In this document: piece after piece, positions 47,156 through 59,400 of the stretch
Layout of the letters: each line of letters opens with the position of its first letter
Numbering within the stretch: the first letter of the stretch is position 1
Assembly: GCF_003265705.1 (NCBI RefSeq)
Contig: NW_020312867.1
Coordinates: forward strand, 2,693,307-2,757,306
Length of the DNA: 64,000 nt
Origin: Callorhinus ursinus
Lineage: Eukaryota; Chordata; Mammalia; Carnivora; Otariidae
Direction of reading: 5' to 3'
Made by a program: the position numbers and the translations under genes
The notes under the pieces: model-generated
Told to the model about the DNA's origin: nothing
The model's input: the letters and a program-made list of their open reading frames with translations, nothing else
Databases searched by the model: none

Positions 47156-49326
47156 AAGGTAAACCATTTCTGAGAACTCTGTAGCATCTCTGTGCCAAAA
47201 AAGGACCAGCCTACAAGAAATGGAGACATCAGAGCTGGAAGGACCCTGTCATCTGTTACATCAGACTAGACCAAGTGGGTACTCTGAGGCCCAGGAGGTA
47301 GGAAGGCCTGCTCTGGCCCTTGCCTCTGTGCTAGACAAGCCCACCTTGTTTGTGGTGAATCTACAGTGGCCCATCTCCCCTCTATACTGTATGCTCCACG
47401 GAGTCAGGAAGGCACCAATGACAAGTCCACTCATTGTCCTACCTGGTGCCTCTGGACTAGGTGAGTGGACAGTCAGTGGGAACAGGGGAGCTGGAGCCGT
47501 GCCAGGATGGGGTGAGAATGCCCCTAAAGAAGGCTTTGCTAAGTGGCCCTGCTTAGAGCAGGCCTTTGCTAAGAGCCCCACGGGGCTCTGTGGGGCCACC
47601 TGGAGGAAAAATCTGAGGGCAGAGGGGGCACTCACACACATGGACACACCTAGACCAGGATGAAGCCGTGTCTCAGGTGAGAAGGCACACCGCAGGATTC
47701 ACTGATGTGAGGGAGGTGGGATAGACATGAAGAAGCAGACCTGGTGCCAACTGATTGTCAAGGGCAGGAGGAGGCGAAGGAACAGGATTGGGGGGAGTGG
47801 GCAGGATGGGGGTAGGGGAGAGGAGGAAGGAGAAAACGGTCAGGTGGAGGAAAAGGAGGGGGGGCAGGAACCCGGGAAAAGAAGAGTCTGCAGAGGGGTA
47901 AACATAACCCTGCCCCCTTCCTCAGGTGGCAAGGGAGTGCCACTCTAAGGATGGGTGCCCACCCGTGGGACAGCCAAAGGACCTAAAACTGGCTCTGCCA
48001 GGCGGTGGCTCTGTGAGGGGGAGGGGGAATAGCAACAAGGAGCGGGGGAGGGGACGGAGGCGGGGAAGGTGTGACAGCCTCGGGAAAATCCACTACAGAG
48101 CCAGAAGCACATTCCTGGAAGGAAAAAACGGAAACCACCAGAGCCAGGGCTCCGGGTTACCTGGGGTTGCCCTGGGGAGGCAACGTGTGGGGATCAGGAC
48201 AATTGTCTTTAGTCTGTGCCAGCCCCCACCGCCACCGGGGTCAGAATATACTCCCAAAGCATCGCCGGTCTGACACCTCATAATGGGCCGCCTCCATTTT
48301 AACTATGCAGAGCCTGAAACCGGGTTGGGGTTGGAGGGAGTATGCCTGAGATCCCAGCGGGTCAAGATGTGTAGAGCTGGGCGTGCACCTAGGGCTCCAC
48401 GGTCCCTACGCCTGAGAGAGGGGGCCGAGGTAGAAGAATCAGAGAGCACGCCCTGGAGGTGTGAGGTTTGGGTTCCATCCCCGCTCCGCCATTGGCTTTG
48501 GGCTAATCGCGTACCTTCCCTGGGCTTCAGTTTACGCATCTGTACTATGGGATAATTGGCCTTGCTTGGCAAGGTTAAGGGGGGCGGAGTCCGCGCACGC
48601 TCCGCACAGCCGCGAGGGGCGAGGCACCGGCCGTGTATATGGATGCTGGCTCCTGCCATCTGAGGTCGGCTCGGCCTCTGCCGGGGAGTCCCCTCGCTCG
48701 CCGCTCCCGCGGCCCCTGCCCGGACGCTGGGCGCAGGGGAGCATCGGCCGGGTGCGTTCCGCAGGCGGGCAGGGGAGGGGGCGGCGGCGGAGCGGAGGAG
48801 GAGAGAGCCCGGGCCGAGGCAGCCCGGGCCTGCCTGACCCTCGAGGGGGTCGCTGTTGCCTCGCAGATCCCTCCCTCGCTCGCAGCCTGTGTCCCTCCCT
48901 GCCGCTCCCGCCGCGTCCGCCTTTTGTTCGCGGAGCCGCGCGCCCCCGAGCCGAGGCGGCGGGGCGGGGAGCTGGCGGGGCTGCGCGGGGGGCGGGCCGC
49001 GCCGGGCGGAGCCGGGGCCCGGGCCGCAGTCGGACTCGGAGCCCGAGGGAGCGATCGGCGTGCAGGCAGCCGAGGCCCCGGCGCACTCCGGGGGCGCGGC
49101 GAGGCCGAGGGGGCGGGCGCCGGGCGGAGCCGGAGCCGCAGCCGGGGCGCCTGGAGGCGATCGGGCCGCTCTCTCCGAGCTCAGGGCAGCGGAGAGCCTG
49201 TCCGGCGGGGGTCCGGGCCAGAGCGCAGTCCCGCGGCTGAAGTGGGCCAAGAGGAGCCGCGGCCGGAGCGGCCGGAGCGGCGCCGGGACCCTCCCCAGGG
49301 GCGCGGAGGCCGGGCGGGCCCGGGCC

Positions 49327-49344
49327 ATGCGCGCCGCTCGCTGA
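49327..49344 (+). other. Five-codon upstream ORF in the MTCL2 leader
   Basis: ATG CGC GCC GCT CGC TGA (Met-Arg-Ala-Ala-Arg-stop), ending 17 bases before the MTCL2 start. Its ATG has G at -3 but C at +4, so it is a moderate start. If the mRNA begins upstream of it, scanning ribosomes would meet it first. Confidence 0.5.
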
Positions 49345-49361
49345 GGCCGAGAGAGGCCGCG

Positions 49362-50036
49362 ATGGAGGTGCCGGCGGGGGAGTCCCCGGTCCGGGGCTGC
49401 GGTCCCCCGCCCGTGCCCGCCCCGGAGAGGAAGAAGAGCCACCGCGCGCCGTCGCCGGCCCGGCCCAAGGACGTGGCCGGCTGGTCTCTGGCCAAGGGCC
49501 GCCGCGGCCCAGGCCCGGGCGCCGCAGCCGCCTGCAGCGCCGCGTCCTCTGCGCGGCCGGACAAGAAGGGGCGCGCGGTGGCGCCCGGGGCGCGGAGCGC
49601 GGGGACGCGAGTGGCCGGGGTCCGCACCGGGGTTCGCGCCAAGGGCCGCCCGCGCCCCGGTACCGGGCCGCGCCCGCCGCCCCCGCCGCCCAGCCTCACC
49701 GACAGCAGCTCGGAGGTGTCGGACTGTGCGTCGGAGGAGGCGCGCTTGCTGGGCCTGGAGCTGGCGCTGAGCAGCGACGCCGAGTCGGCGGCCGGGGGCC
49801 CGGCGGGGGCCCGCACGGGGCAGCAGCCCCAGCCCGCGCCGCCCGCACAGCAGCCCCCGAGGCCGCCCGCCTCCCCGGATGAGCCGTCGGTGGCCGCGTC
49901 GTCGGTGGGCAGCAGCCGCCTGCCGCTCAGTGCGTCCCTCGCCTTCTCCGACCTCACCGAGGACATGCTGGACTGCGGGCCCGGCGGCTTCGTGCGAGAG
50001 CTGGAGGAGCTGCGCTCGGAGAACGACTATCTCAAG
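49362..50036 (+). CDS. MTCL2: MTCL2 (SOGA1) coding exon 1, N-terminal 225 residues (partial gene)
   Basis: MTCL2, earlier called SOGA1, is a large coiled-coil microtubule-crosslinking factor that tethers microtubules to the Golgi. The 225 codons here begin MEVPAGESPVRGCG. They contain ERKKSHRAPSPARPKDVAGW, a basic Pro/Arg/Gly-rich disordered stretch, a six-Pro run near 49671-49695, the conserved SLTDSSSEVSDCASEEARLL motif and LSASLAFSDLTEDMLDCGP. They end RELEELRSENDYLK at donor AAG|GTGGGG, where the first coiled coil starts. The start is chosen because its context is strong (GCGATGG) and matches the known N-terminus; an in-frame ATG at 48639 with no stop between is an alternative. The frame breaks off at phase 0 into intron 1, and no second exon was found to the window end. 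Divergent from TLDC2. Confidence 0.93.
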
Positions 50037-52229
50037 GTGGGGGCGCCGATGGGGGAAAGGGAGGCGGCGGGAGGCGCGGGTTGTGGCGGCCCTAGGCGCC
50101 TGAGGCACCAGCCGCCCGCCGGCTCAATGAAGGAGCTGGGAGAGGGGGCCCAAGTCCTCGGGGACCACCCTGAGGTCGGCCGAGGGCTCCCACACATCCT
50201 GCCTCCCTTTTTATTTGGGAAGCCGTCTCCCTGAGGAGGAACCCAGTTGAGACTGGCCAAAGGGCGCTGATTTTGGAGGAAGGGAGTCTTGAGAAAACTG
50301 CTTTGGGACATGCCCAGATGCATTACTTGGGATGGGGTGGGGGTAGTCAGTGAGGGGCCGGACCCCTGTCCTTCAGCTTCTTAGAAGCCCCACCCCCAGG
50401 CCAGAGGCCAGGCCTTTGGTGGCTCTTTTTTCGGGGGACAGGTATTGGGGTGCACTTGTGCCAGGGAAACCTGTGGCTGTCCCCCTGCCGGGGAGAGGCC
50501 AGAACACCATCCTGAGTCTTCACCCAGGGCTTTCCTTGGTGCAGGCCTGTCTCCGCCTGCCTTTCAGGGCGGGTCCTGTTTGAAAGCATGACATCTGGGA
50601 ACATCCCCTTGGCCAGAGTCCGACTTCCGCCCAGTCTAACGGTCCCACAGCCTGGGAGGATGATGTCGTGGGAGAACTGGTTCAGAGGCAGCTTCCTAAA
50701 TCCCAGGATGTTGTCTTCTGCTCTCTTCTGCCCTGTACACACAGCAGGCCCACTGGCCCCTCATGGCTGGTGCCCTTGTCCTTCCCGTGTTCCCACGGAG
50801 AGGAGGGAAGCTGTCCGTCTGAAAGGGGCATTCCGTCTGGGCATCTTGGGGACCTGAGAGCTTCCCCAGAGAGCAGACCTATCTTGCCTTCACCCTTTTG
50901 GAGGCCATGAGCACCTACTGGGGACTGGCCAGTCTCTGCCTGCCCACTGCCTGGTACCCAGAGCTCTATAGACAGCCTCAGTGCTCATGTGCTGGCCTTG
51001 ACTGGGGAGACAGAAAGCTTCGTGGGCTCTACCACGACTGGCTGGTCATGGTTCGGGAAGATGCCGAAATGCTACCTGCTACTCTTGTCAGTTGATGGCC
51101 TGGCACAGCACCCCAGCGTACCCTGGCTGAGAGCCACAGAATTAATATCACTCTGCTGATTGATGTCTGCCTGACGACACTTAGCTTTGCACTCTGGCTC
51201 TTCTGGTCAAGTAGGTTTCTCTCTCATGAGACTTTTGGGGTCTTGCTCAACTATGTCTCTCCCTCCCGATTTTCCCCCAGGATCTCCTCTCCAGCATGTG
51301 CTCAGGAAATGCTTGTAGAACAAAAGACAGAGTCTGTCTGAATCGGCATAATCCACCCCTTCAGCCTCTAATCTTTCCCCAAGCCAGGTCTCAGCTTCCT
51401 CATCTGTTAAATGGGAGGGCAAGTCTTCCCAAAGGCCCCATTCACTGTTGACAATTGAAGGCCCAGTCAGCTCTCAGTCTTCAGAAGCCCATGGTGAGGA
51501 GGGGACCCGTGGAGGGTGGGTAGGAGGACAGAGACGAACCAGAAAGAAGCCTGGCCCTGCCCTCTTGGTGCTCTGCCTGCTTCTGGCCCTGCCTGCCTGA
51601 GCTGCTCTGAACGCAGACCTCCTGGCCCACCCTGTTCATCCTGGTGAGCGAGATGGGCCGTGGAGCTTTGCTTCAAGGTCTCCTCATGCACCAACCCTCG
51701 TGGGCTCTTGTCTGTTCCACGGAGTCATCAGGCAGAGCTCTGGAGTTGGCCTGGGCCAGCTGGGACTGTTCAGATGGACAGTAGTTCCAGAAGGCTGGGG
51801 GTTGAGCCCAAGGTCTCCAGGGGCCAAGGCCTGGCTGGGCACCTCCTGCTGCCTGGGCTGGGGCTGAACCACATTTCCACTTTCATTCGGCCCTTCAGGC
51901 TTCATGGGCAGGCCTCAGGCCACGAGTGAATCTGGGGTCTGGCTTCCTGGCTGTGTGGCCTTGGGCAAGTGACTTACTGTCTCCAGACCTCAGTTTCTTC
52001 ACTGTAAAAAGGTACATCACGCTTCTTCCAACCTTAAGGGTTGAAGGAGATGGTGTGTGTAAACACTAGAGTGCCCGGCGTGGACTGAGCCTCAGATGAG
52101 GCCGGTTGTGATCACGGCGGCGCCCCAGTGGTGTGGGACGCATTTCCACAGGCACCCAGCATGTTCTCTGTGGGTTCTGTGGGCGGCAGAATATACCTCC
52201 TCCCCACCTGAAGCGGGCCTGACTCTTTC

Positions 52230-52720
52230 TTCTGGCCTCTCATTCATTCTTTCACCATTTATTTAGTGCCTGCTGTGTACCAGGCTCTAGTGCAGATCCG
52301 AGATACAGCCTTGGACAAGGATGACGTGTCTGTGTTCACAGAGCTGTGAGTCTAGTGGGGGAGACGGGGCTTTAACAATAGCAGTTCAGTAACTCACAGT
52401 ACAGATCAGGATGAGGGTGAAGGGGTAATGTGTGCCAGGAGTGCATGAAAGTGGGGCTGGGGACGTTCAGGGAGGCCACGGCCTGGAGGATGACATGCAG
52501 CCAGCTGAATAGGACCTGGAGTAAGAACATTCCAGGCTGAGGGAAGTGGGAAAAAGCGTGTTGATTTCGAGGGACAGCATAGAGACTGGAGAGAGGAAGG
52601 AGGTTGGGTGGAGAGGCGAGCTGGGCCAGGCTGTGCGGTTCTCGCTGTGTGTACTTGGGTGGGTCCCTGAACTTGTCTAGAGCTTTGTTTGACCTAGCCA
52701 CCAACCTCACAGAGGCGAGG
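52230..52720 (-). mobile_element. Fossil L2 fragment, minus strand
   Basis: Pattern 'tttagtgcctgctgtgtacc', 'agctgtgagtctagtggggg', 'ggaccag/agtaagaacattccag' as in the antisense L2 3' region. Diverged. Confidence 0.5.
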
Positions 52721-55124
52721 TGAGGATCTAGAGACTGGGGTTGTGGACCGTAAGGACAGAAGCTGTCACAGGAGGTGTTTTGTTCATTCTACAGATGGGT
52801 AAACTGTGGCCAGAGAGAGGAAGGGACTTGCTCTGGGTCCCTGAGCCGGTTCTCCAGACAGCCAGGGCTTGGAGTAAGACTGTATTACACTCTTGATGTG
52901 TTTTCTGCCCCTCTGGGCCTCTTTGCTTCCCAGATGCAGAAACTGAGTTACCAGGAGAAGGACTCCAGCTCCCCAGCGTGTCCCCTGTAGGTTTTGTGCT
53001 ACCTGGGTTGAGTCTCAAGTCTGGTGGGGCCCTGCTTGGGTTCACCTCCTGGAGGTGGGGGCCCTGGAACTGTCAGCTGGGGAAGGAAGGCCTCACGGGT
53101 GGTGGCAGATCTCCTGTTGCATGAGGCCTGCCCAGGGGCCCAAGTGGGGAAAGAGCCTATGGGGCAGCTGCCTCCCAATCAGAGATAGGAGCTGCTACAG
53201 AGAAGGGAGTGAGCTCGCTGTCACTTGAGTTGTTCAAACAAAGGCTGGATGACCTTGCATGTTTGGACGAAGATGTGGGGTTTGTGGAAAGCAGCCTGTA
53301 AACTGTACAAAATGTTGGTGGTTGTGATTAGAAGGAAGATTCAGGGAGAGATTTATGTGGTGGCTACAGTTGAGCTGCCTGACCTCAGGATCCCTTCTGG
53401 CCAGGGAAGTCTGGAGATGATGAACTTTTGAGGTTCCAGGATTCTAAGATGCAGCTTTAGCTGCAGAGCAGACACATCGACTGCATTTGACCTTCAAAGC
53501 CCTGGTGGTCTGAGCTCTTCCAGCTCCCCATCACTGCTAACCGTTACCCATGTGCCATGTGGTGAGGACATGCAGGGAACCCACCCCAGCGTAGATGGAA
53601 GAATCTGAGAGTTGGGGCCCAAAGACCTGGCTTTGAGACCTGACTCTGCCATTTACTGTGTGGCCATGGGCAAGTCACTTGGCCTCTCTGAGCTCCTTTT
53701 CTTCATCTATATAATGAAGATGATGGAACCTACCTGGGCAGCTTCATAAGATTGTTTTCAGGAATCAGGGAGGTATGAATAGACGAGAAAAGATTTTACA
53801 AGCAGTGAAATCCCACATCTCTTGGGGAATTGTTGTCATTATTAGCCAATGAGCAGATAGGATTTCTGTGTCTTCATCCTTGGGGCAGCTGGGAGAAGCC
53901 AGGAAGGTGGATCCCAACGGCTTTAGGATGGTAATAAATCAGGAGCTGCTTCAAGGGAGGACAGGAAGCTGTGATCACATTCCATGCTGTGTGGGCACCT
54001 TGAAGCAAGGCCACTCCCCGCCCCCACCCCCACCCCCCCGACCCACTTGGAGGTTCTAGGTGTGAGTGTTTGAAGTACAGATGTCAGCCCAGGAGTGCCC
54101 AGAGGAAGTATCTACTCCACCCCCCGGTTCTCACTTACAGTTGGGTAAATGGAGGCCCCGGGTCACAGCCAGGATTCCAAACCTCTGTGTCCTGGTCTTT
54201 CTGCAACATGACTGGAGCAGTGAGCTTCGGGTTGCTAACAGTGCGTCTAGTCTGGGACACAGGTTACTGAAAGGAATCCTGTTGTGTGCCAGGCTCTAGG
54301 CTAAGACTTGTCAGGAACAAGTGAGGGGAGCGGATGCTGGGGCTGGAGTCTGGAGCCTGCAGGCAGGGGGAGAGGGGCATGCATGTGCATGCATGGAGGT
54401 GAGTGTGTACCTCGTGCTGGAGCAGCACGTGATTGGGATGGGAGGAATCTGAGATCCTGGAGGAAAGGATGGGGGTTTGGATCCAGCCTTAAAGGTTAGT
54501 TAATGGTTAGGCTGGAGCCCAAGGTGCTGGAATGTGAGAGCCAGCTTGGGGACCCCCAGACCACTGATCCCTGGACTTCTGCGGCTCTGGCCTCATGGAT
54601 GCTGTCTCCTGTGGCTCACTCCCAGTGCCTTAGACTCTGGGTTAAGTAAGCCCTTATCCTCACAGCAACCCCGTGTTGGGGGTTCTGACGTCAGATCCGT
54701 TTGACAGATGAGGAAACCAAGAGGCTATGTAACTTGCTTATGATTGCACAGCTGACGTACTTGGGAACCTCCCTGGAAAACCCTAAGGAGCTCCCCTTGC
54801 CCCCTGGCTCTCCCACCCTCTCCTATGCAGGAGGTAGCCAGGGCCTCTGACTTTCACACAGCAGAGTTCTTGCCTGGATTTGCCAGTTACACGCTGTGTG
54901 ATGTTGGGTGAGAGGCTCCGCCTTTCTGAGCCTTGTTTCTTCTTCTGTAAAGTGGGGGATAAGCACGCCTGCCTCAGGGTTGTACCCCTTCCGCTGGCAT
55001 GCGTGGTAAATGTGAGTGCTTGTCCCTGTGGTCTCTTTCCCTCACGTGCTTCTCCAGGCATTCATTCACTCAACCCATAGTCATTCATTCATTCATTCAT
55101 TCAACCCATATTTTCTTTTCTTTT

Positions 55125-55256
55125 TTTCTTTTTCTTTTCTTTCTTTCTTTCTTTCTNNNNNNNNNNNNNNNNNNNNNNNNNNNNNNNNNNNNNNNNNNNN
55201 NNNNNNNNNNNNNNNNNNNNNNNNNNNNNNNNNNNNNNNNNNNNNNNNNNNNNNNN

Positions 55257-55291
<35 letters not shown>

Positions 55292-55292
55292 T

Positions 55293-55328
<36 letters not shown>

Positions 55329-55400
55329 TTCTTTTCTTTTCTTTTCTTTTCTTTCCTCTTTTTTCTTTTCTTTTCTTTTCTTTCTTTCTGTTTTTTTCCC
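55125..55400. repeat. (CTTT)n microsatellite interrupted by a 100-N assembly gap
   Basis: CTTT repeats run into N at 55157 and out again at 55257, then become TTTTC-rich. The true length is unknown. The long XXXX-containing open frames here are repeat artefacts. Confidence 0.95.
55157..55256. other. Assembly gap, exactly 100 N
   Basis: 100 consecutive N. A round 100 usually means a gap of unknown size, so window distances across it are nominal. Confidence 0.95.
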
Positions 55401-55789
55401 CACCCATATCTTCTGAGAGCCTCCAGGCCACCAGGCTGAGGGCCAGATGTCTGGCCCAGGAGCAAGTTGTGAAGCTCTTCTCAGCTCCCAGAATGTGTCA
55501 CCGGGTGGGGGTAGGGGGTGGTCATTATGGTCAGCAGAGCTCCTGTCTGGTCCCTGCTTGAATCCCAGCCCTCCCCGTGGCAGCTGAGAGGCAGCCTAGA
55601 AGAAGCTGCTCTGAGAGCTGGGTCTTTAAGAATCCTCAGCGGTTTGCCTGTCCTAGGAGGAGGAGGGCAGCTCCAGCGAGACGGAAAATGTGAGGTGGCT
55701 GCCGCGGAGGCCTGGGGGGACCGCGGAGCGCCCAGGGATCCCAGCATGCCTCACCAGAGGGGCTGGGCCCGTGTCCCTGGGCTCACTCT

Positions 55790-56422
55790 CGCACACACAA
55801 ACACACGTATTCACAGCTCATGCTCAGAGATCCACAGCCATTCACACACATGTCACATATACATCCAGTGACACACATGTGTTGTTGGCTTCCAGAAGCA
55901 CACCTCCAGATATGTCAGAGAGGTTACACCCTCCAAAGGACACAAACCCATGCAGATACAAAATCTGACTCCTCACACCCACACACTACCGGACACAACA
56001 GCCTCACACCATCTAGGAGACCCCTGGCTCAGAAACACACACACACACACATCTTACATACCTAGACATACTTGGCTGTGTCCCAGACGGACACACGGCT
56101 TTAAGACACCCTCCGACGTATCGAAGTACACAAACCCACGCAGACTCATTACACACAGGCGCCAGCATCCACGGAAATCCACAGATCCACCCCTGCCAGG
56201 CGGGCACAGGCACAAGCTCATCACCAGATACTCGCCCTGTTTCTTCCACAAAGAGCAGCGGCAGCCCTTGCATGCTTACCTGGGGCTCAGACACACACCC
56301 GGGAGACACACACAGGCACAAGACACGCAGCCATGGACACATAAGCAGGGACACAAGCAGAGAGCACTCACATGTCAGGCCTGCAGCATTTGCTAACGGA
56401 AACCAGAGACCCACAAACCAGG

Positions 56423-56455
<33 letters not shown>

Positions 56456-56460
56456 CTGTG
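55790..56460. repeat. CA-rich degenerate repeat block
   Basis: About 670 bases dominated on the plus strand by cacaca motifs with unrelated bases between, ending in a clean (AC)n run at about 56425-56452. The 145-148-residue frames on both strands come from this composition. Confidence 0.75.
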
Positions 56461-59400
56461 ACATTTCACCCACACAGAAACACAGGAAATCCTGGTCCCT
56501 GTCCTCTGGAGTGAATGTATACAACCTACTGTGTTCAGCTACTCAACAAGGCTGCTGGGAATAGTGAGGAGTATGGCGGGGGCTTGACGTGTAACCTCCC
56601 GGACCTGGCAGGTCACTAAGTCAGGAGAAGCTGCACTGAAGGCCTGCAGGCCCCTGATACCCAGCACTTGGCCCCGGGGCCAGTGGGCTGAAAGAAATGG
56701 AGCAATTGTCAGGCCTGCCCACAGGAGAAACACAGCCAGGGGCAACTCCCTTCTAATCTCCTTGGAATTTCCGGCTTGCCCTCATCTACCTCCTCCTCCC
56801 TGCTCCCTTTGCTGGGGACTGTGGAGGGCCACGCCGCTCCCATCTTTGAAGGGTGCCCGTTTCTGCCTGGGAAACAATGAAGGAGGCCAGGATAGAGGAG
56901 GTTGGAGGAGATGTGGGTACTCAGAAGAAGAGGGACCTGGAAGACTTCCTGGAGGAGGAGGCATTAGAGCTGAGGAGTTAGCCTTGAGTGGCTGCCTCTG
57001 TGCCCAGCTGCTGGAATGGTGCCGGCACATCATAGGGACTCAGCAAATGTTTGTCGTGTGATTGAATGAAAGGCAGGTGGTCTACAGGCTTAAAATAGAA
57101 GAGCTGGAGGGAATAGTGGGTGTGGGCAGTGGTGAGGGAGAGGCTGGGAAGGGGGGGTGGGCCTGCTTGGGAAGGGCATGGAATGGTGAGGCGCTGTGAA
57201 CACCTTGTTGGGAGGGGGCCATACAGCAAGGCTAGGAGCTGCCCCCTTAGTGTGTATCGGTAGGGCCAGGCACAAGGCAAAGGAGCCCAGGGTGGCAGGG
57301 AAGGAAGGCTCTGATCTCATGGACAAATTCCATCTTTGGGGTCAGGTCTAAGGCCAAACCTTGCTTTGTTACCTCTTCCCTGTGCATGATCTCCATGTGA
57401 AAATCCCATCATCAAGCCTCAGTCTTCTGTCTGTAAAATGGGAAGCTAATCCCTTTTTGCAGGGCACTTGGGAGGATTAGCGTTCAGGTACGTGGCACAT
57501 CCAGTAGCATCCTGGGCACAGAGGAAGGGAAGGAGCCCCACATCCTGTGTAGCCTCCGGGGGAGAGGGAGTTCCCCCGGGCGGGGGGCAGGGGGCGCTGG
57601 GCTAAGCTCCAGGCAGGGCCCTGGCCAGCAGCCAAGGTTATTACTAAGGTCATTCCCCTCGTAGCCCATACATATGACCTCATCTGCAGTCATATTCTTG
57701 CCCTCTGGTGCCAGAAGGAACTTGGTGCTGGGGTGGGGAAAGAGCCAGAGACTCCAGGGTGTTCTGGGACAGGCTGACTCTGGCTTTTCTGGAGGCCCAC
57801 AGGTCAGCACGGAGTCTGCATTCTGAGCAGGTAGCGCTGGCCTCCTCGAGGAATGGCCGGTAGTCAGATAAGGAGGAAGCGGCAGGCCAGCTTTGCCCTT
57901 CTCTGGGGCCCACGGTGCTTAGAGCACTGTGGTCTAGAGCCAAGCCAACCTCAGCTTGAATCCTGGCTTTGCCTTTTCCTCTATGAGCCTCTCCTTTAGG
58001 AGGCTCCTCATCTGTAAATTAGGGATGCTGACAGTGCTTGGCCTCCAGGGTCGCTGTGAGCATAAAATAGGAGGAAGCACGCAGGTAAGGATTAGTGGGG
58101 GCCTGGCTCAGTGCAGGGGCTCAACAGCTGTCCACCCTCATCCCTTATTGGCAGTCTCAGGTCTGACTGCCTGTGAGCCCTGCGTCCTTGACAGTAGAGG
58201 TTGTGCCTGACTCCGGGTGTGGGTCTTGGCATGGAGCCAGGGCCTGGGAGGTGTGCGTGGAGCTGAATTGCATCGTGGGGATCCCCAAACACACTTCTCC
58301 CTGGGTGTCCCGCCTCTCCCTCCTACCCCCTGTCAGTCTTCTCCAAAAGGCCAGTGCTGCAGACTCTGCAACCTAGGGATACCCTTTTGCTGGTGGAGGG
58401 CGCCTTTGGGGTCTCTCATGCTAAGACCAAGGTGAATCATCTCCTCTTGCCTGGGCCACAGAGAGAAGCACAGGCTCCAGGGGAAAATAGTCTGGGATCC
58501 CACAGCTAGGCCAGCCCAGTGAAGCAGGTTTATGCTGGTTTGCCCCAGATCTGCTCGGGATCTTCTGGGTCAATTGCATCAGCCTCTTCCCTCCTTGGCC
58601 TTGGCCAAGTGCCCGGGCAGCCTGTGTGGTTCTGCCTCCCTCAGCCTCACCTCATCCCCGTTCCACGCAAGCTCCCTTGTGTTCCTCACACCCGGGCCTC
58701 AGTCCCCTTGCTCTTCCCACCTGCGGGGCCTTGGTGCTTGCAGTTCCCTTCCCTTTCCCTTGGTTTCCTCCTCCTCATCCCTGAGTTCAGCTGCAGGCCT
58801 GGCTCCTGTGTTAGACAACCAGTAACTTTCTGTGGGCTCCTCGGGGACGTTTACCTCAATGGTAATTAGATTCTTAATTGGGTAATTACAGGTTGCACGT
58901 CAGTCCCTCCCCCATGTGTTCTGCCTTACCTGGGGGGGACCTAGCCCCTTCCTTTTACACAGGCTTACACTGAGGCTCAGAGAGGTTAAAGGGCTCGGCA
59001 GAGCTTACACAGCCTGGAGATGGCAAGAGACAGAAGGACGGGCGGTCCGGTGGTGCTCTTTGCAGGGCCCCGGGCAGGGGGTGGCACAAGCAAAGCCTCC
59101 GAGGTGTGAGATGCTGGGATGTGCTGGAGCCACTCCCTCACCTCTCCAGCTTCACTCTCCCTCCCCAGAGACCTCTGAGCCCTGTCCTCTCCCTGCTCAG
59201 AGATCTGGCTGCAGCCCAGGGGCCATTTGGCAGATGTTTTCAACACATCCAGATCCAAATGCTGCCTTCCTTCCTGTTCCCACAGAAAGGATGAGAGGGA
59301 CACCGTCAGGCACGCCCACTGTGAGCACACCGCCCCCTCCCCCCGAGGCTGTGGGGGCCGCGGATGTCTCCCTGTTCTGTTGGGGGAGGCCTGGAATGGG

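Larger units (their letters stand above)
39431..48480. other. Intergenic region between TLDC2 and MTCL2 (divergent genes)
   Basis: About 9 kb with no supported gene. It contains old L1M sequence (39850-40660, about 43180-43430), a plus-strand MIR (41170-41345), a plus-strand L2 (about 43880-45430) cut by SINEs, an old interspersed repeat (45800-46290) and nine SINEs. Open frames at 41742-42443 (+) and 42262-42771 (-) overlap on opposite strands, lack splice support and match no family I recognise, so I do not call them genes. Confidence 0.7.
48480..50110 (+). promoter_or_regulatory. MTCL2: CpG island and promoter of MTCL2
   Basis: From about 48.5 to 50.1 kb the sequence becomes strongly GC-rich with dense CG dinucleotides and GC boxes (for example ggcggggcgggg-type motifs near 48955-48970). 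It covers the leader and all of MTCL2 exon 1. No convincing TATA box, as usual for CpG-island promoters. The transcription start cannot be placed from sequence alone. Confidence 0.85.

Noticed and set aside
48303..50108. 601-codon minus-strand open frame opposite MTCL2 exon 1
   Set aside because: Sits in a CpG island where stop codons are rare on all frames; composition is Arg/Pro/Ala/Gly repeats; the plus strand carries the recognised MTCL2 exon.
55093..55561. Lys/Glu- or Phe/Ser-repeat proteins of 100-181 residues
   Set aside because: Translations of the CTTT microsatellite and the N gap.
55950..56450. His/Thr- and Cys/Val-rich frames of about 145 residues on both strands
   Set aside because: CA/TG-rich low-complexity DNA read in two directions.
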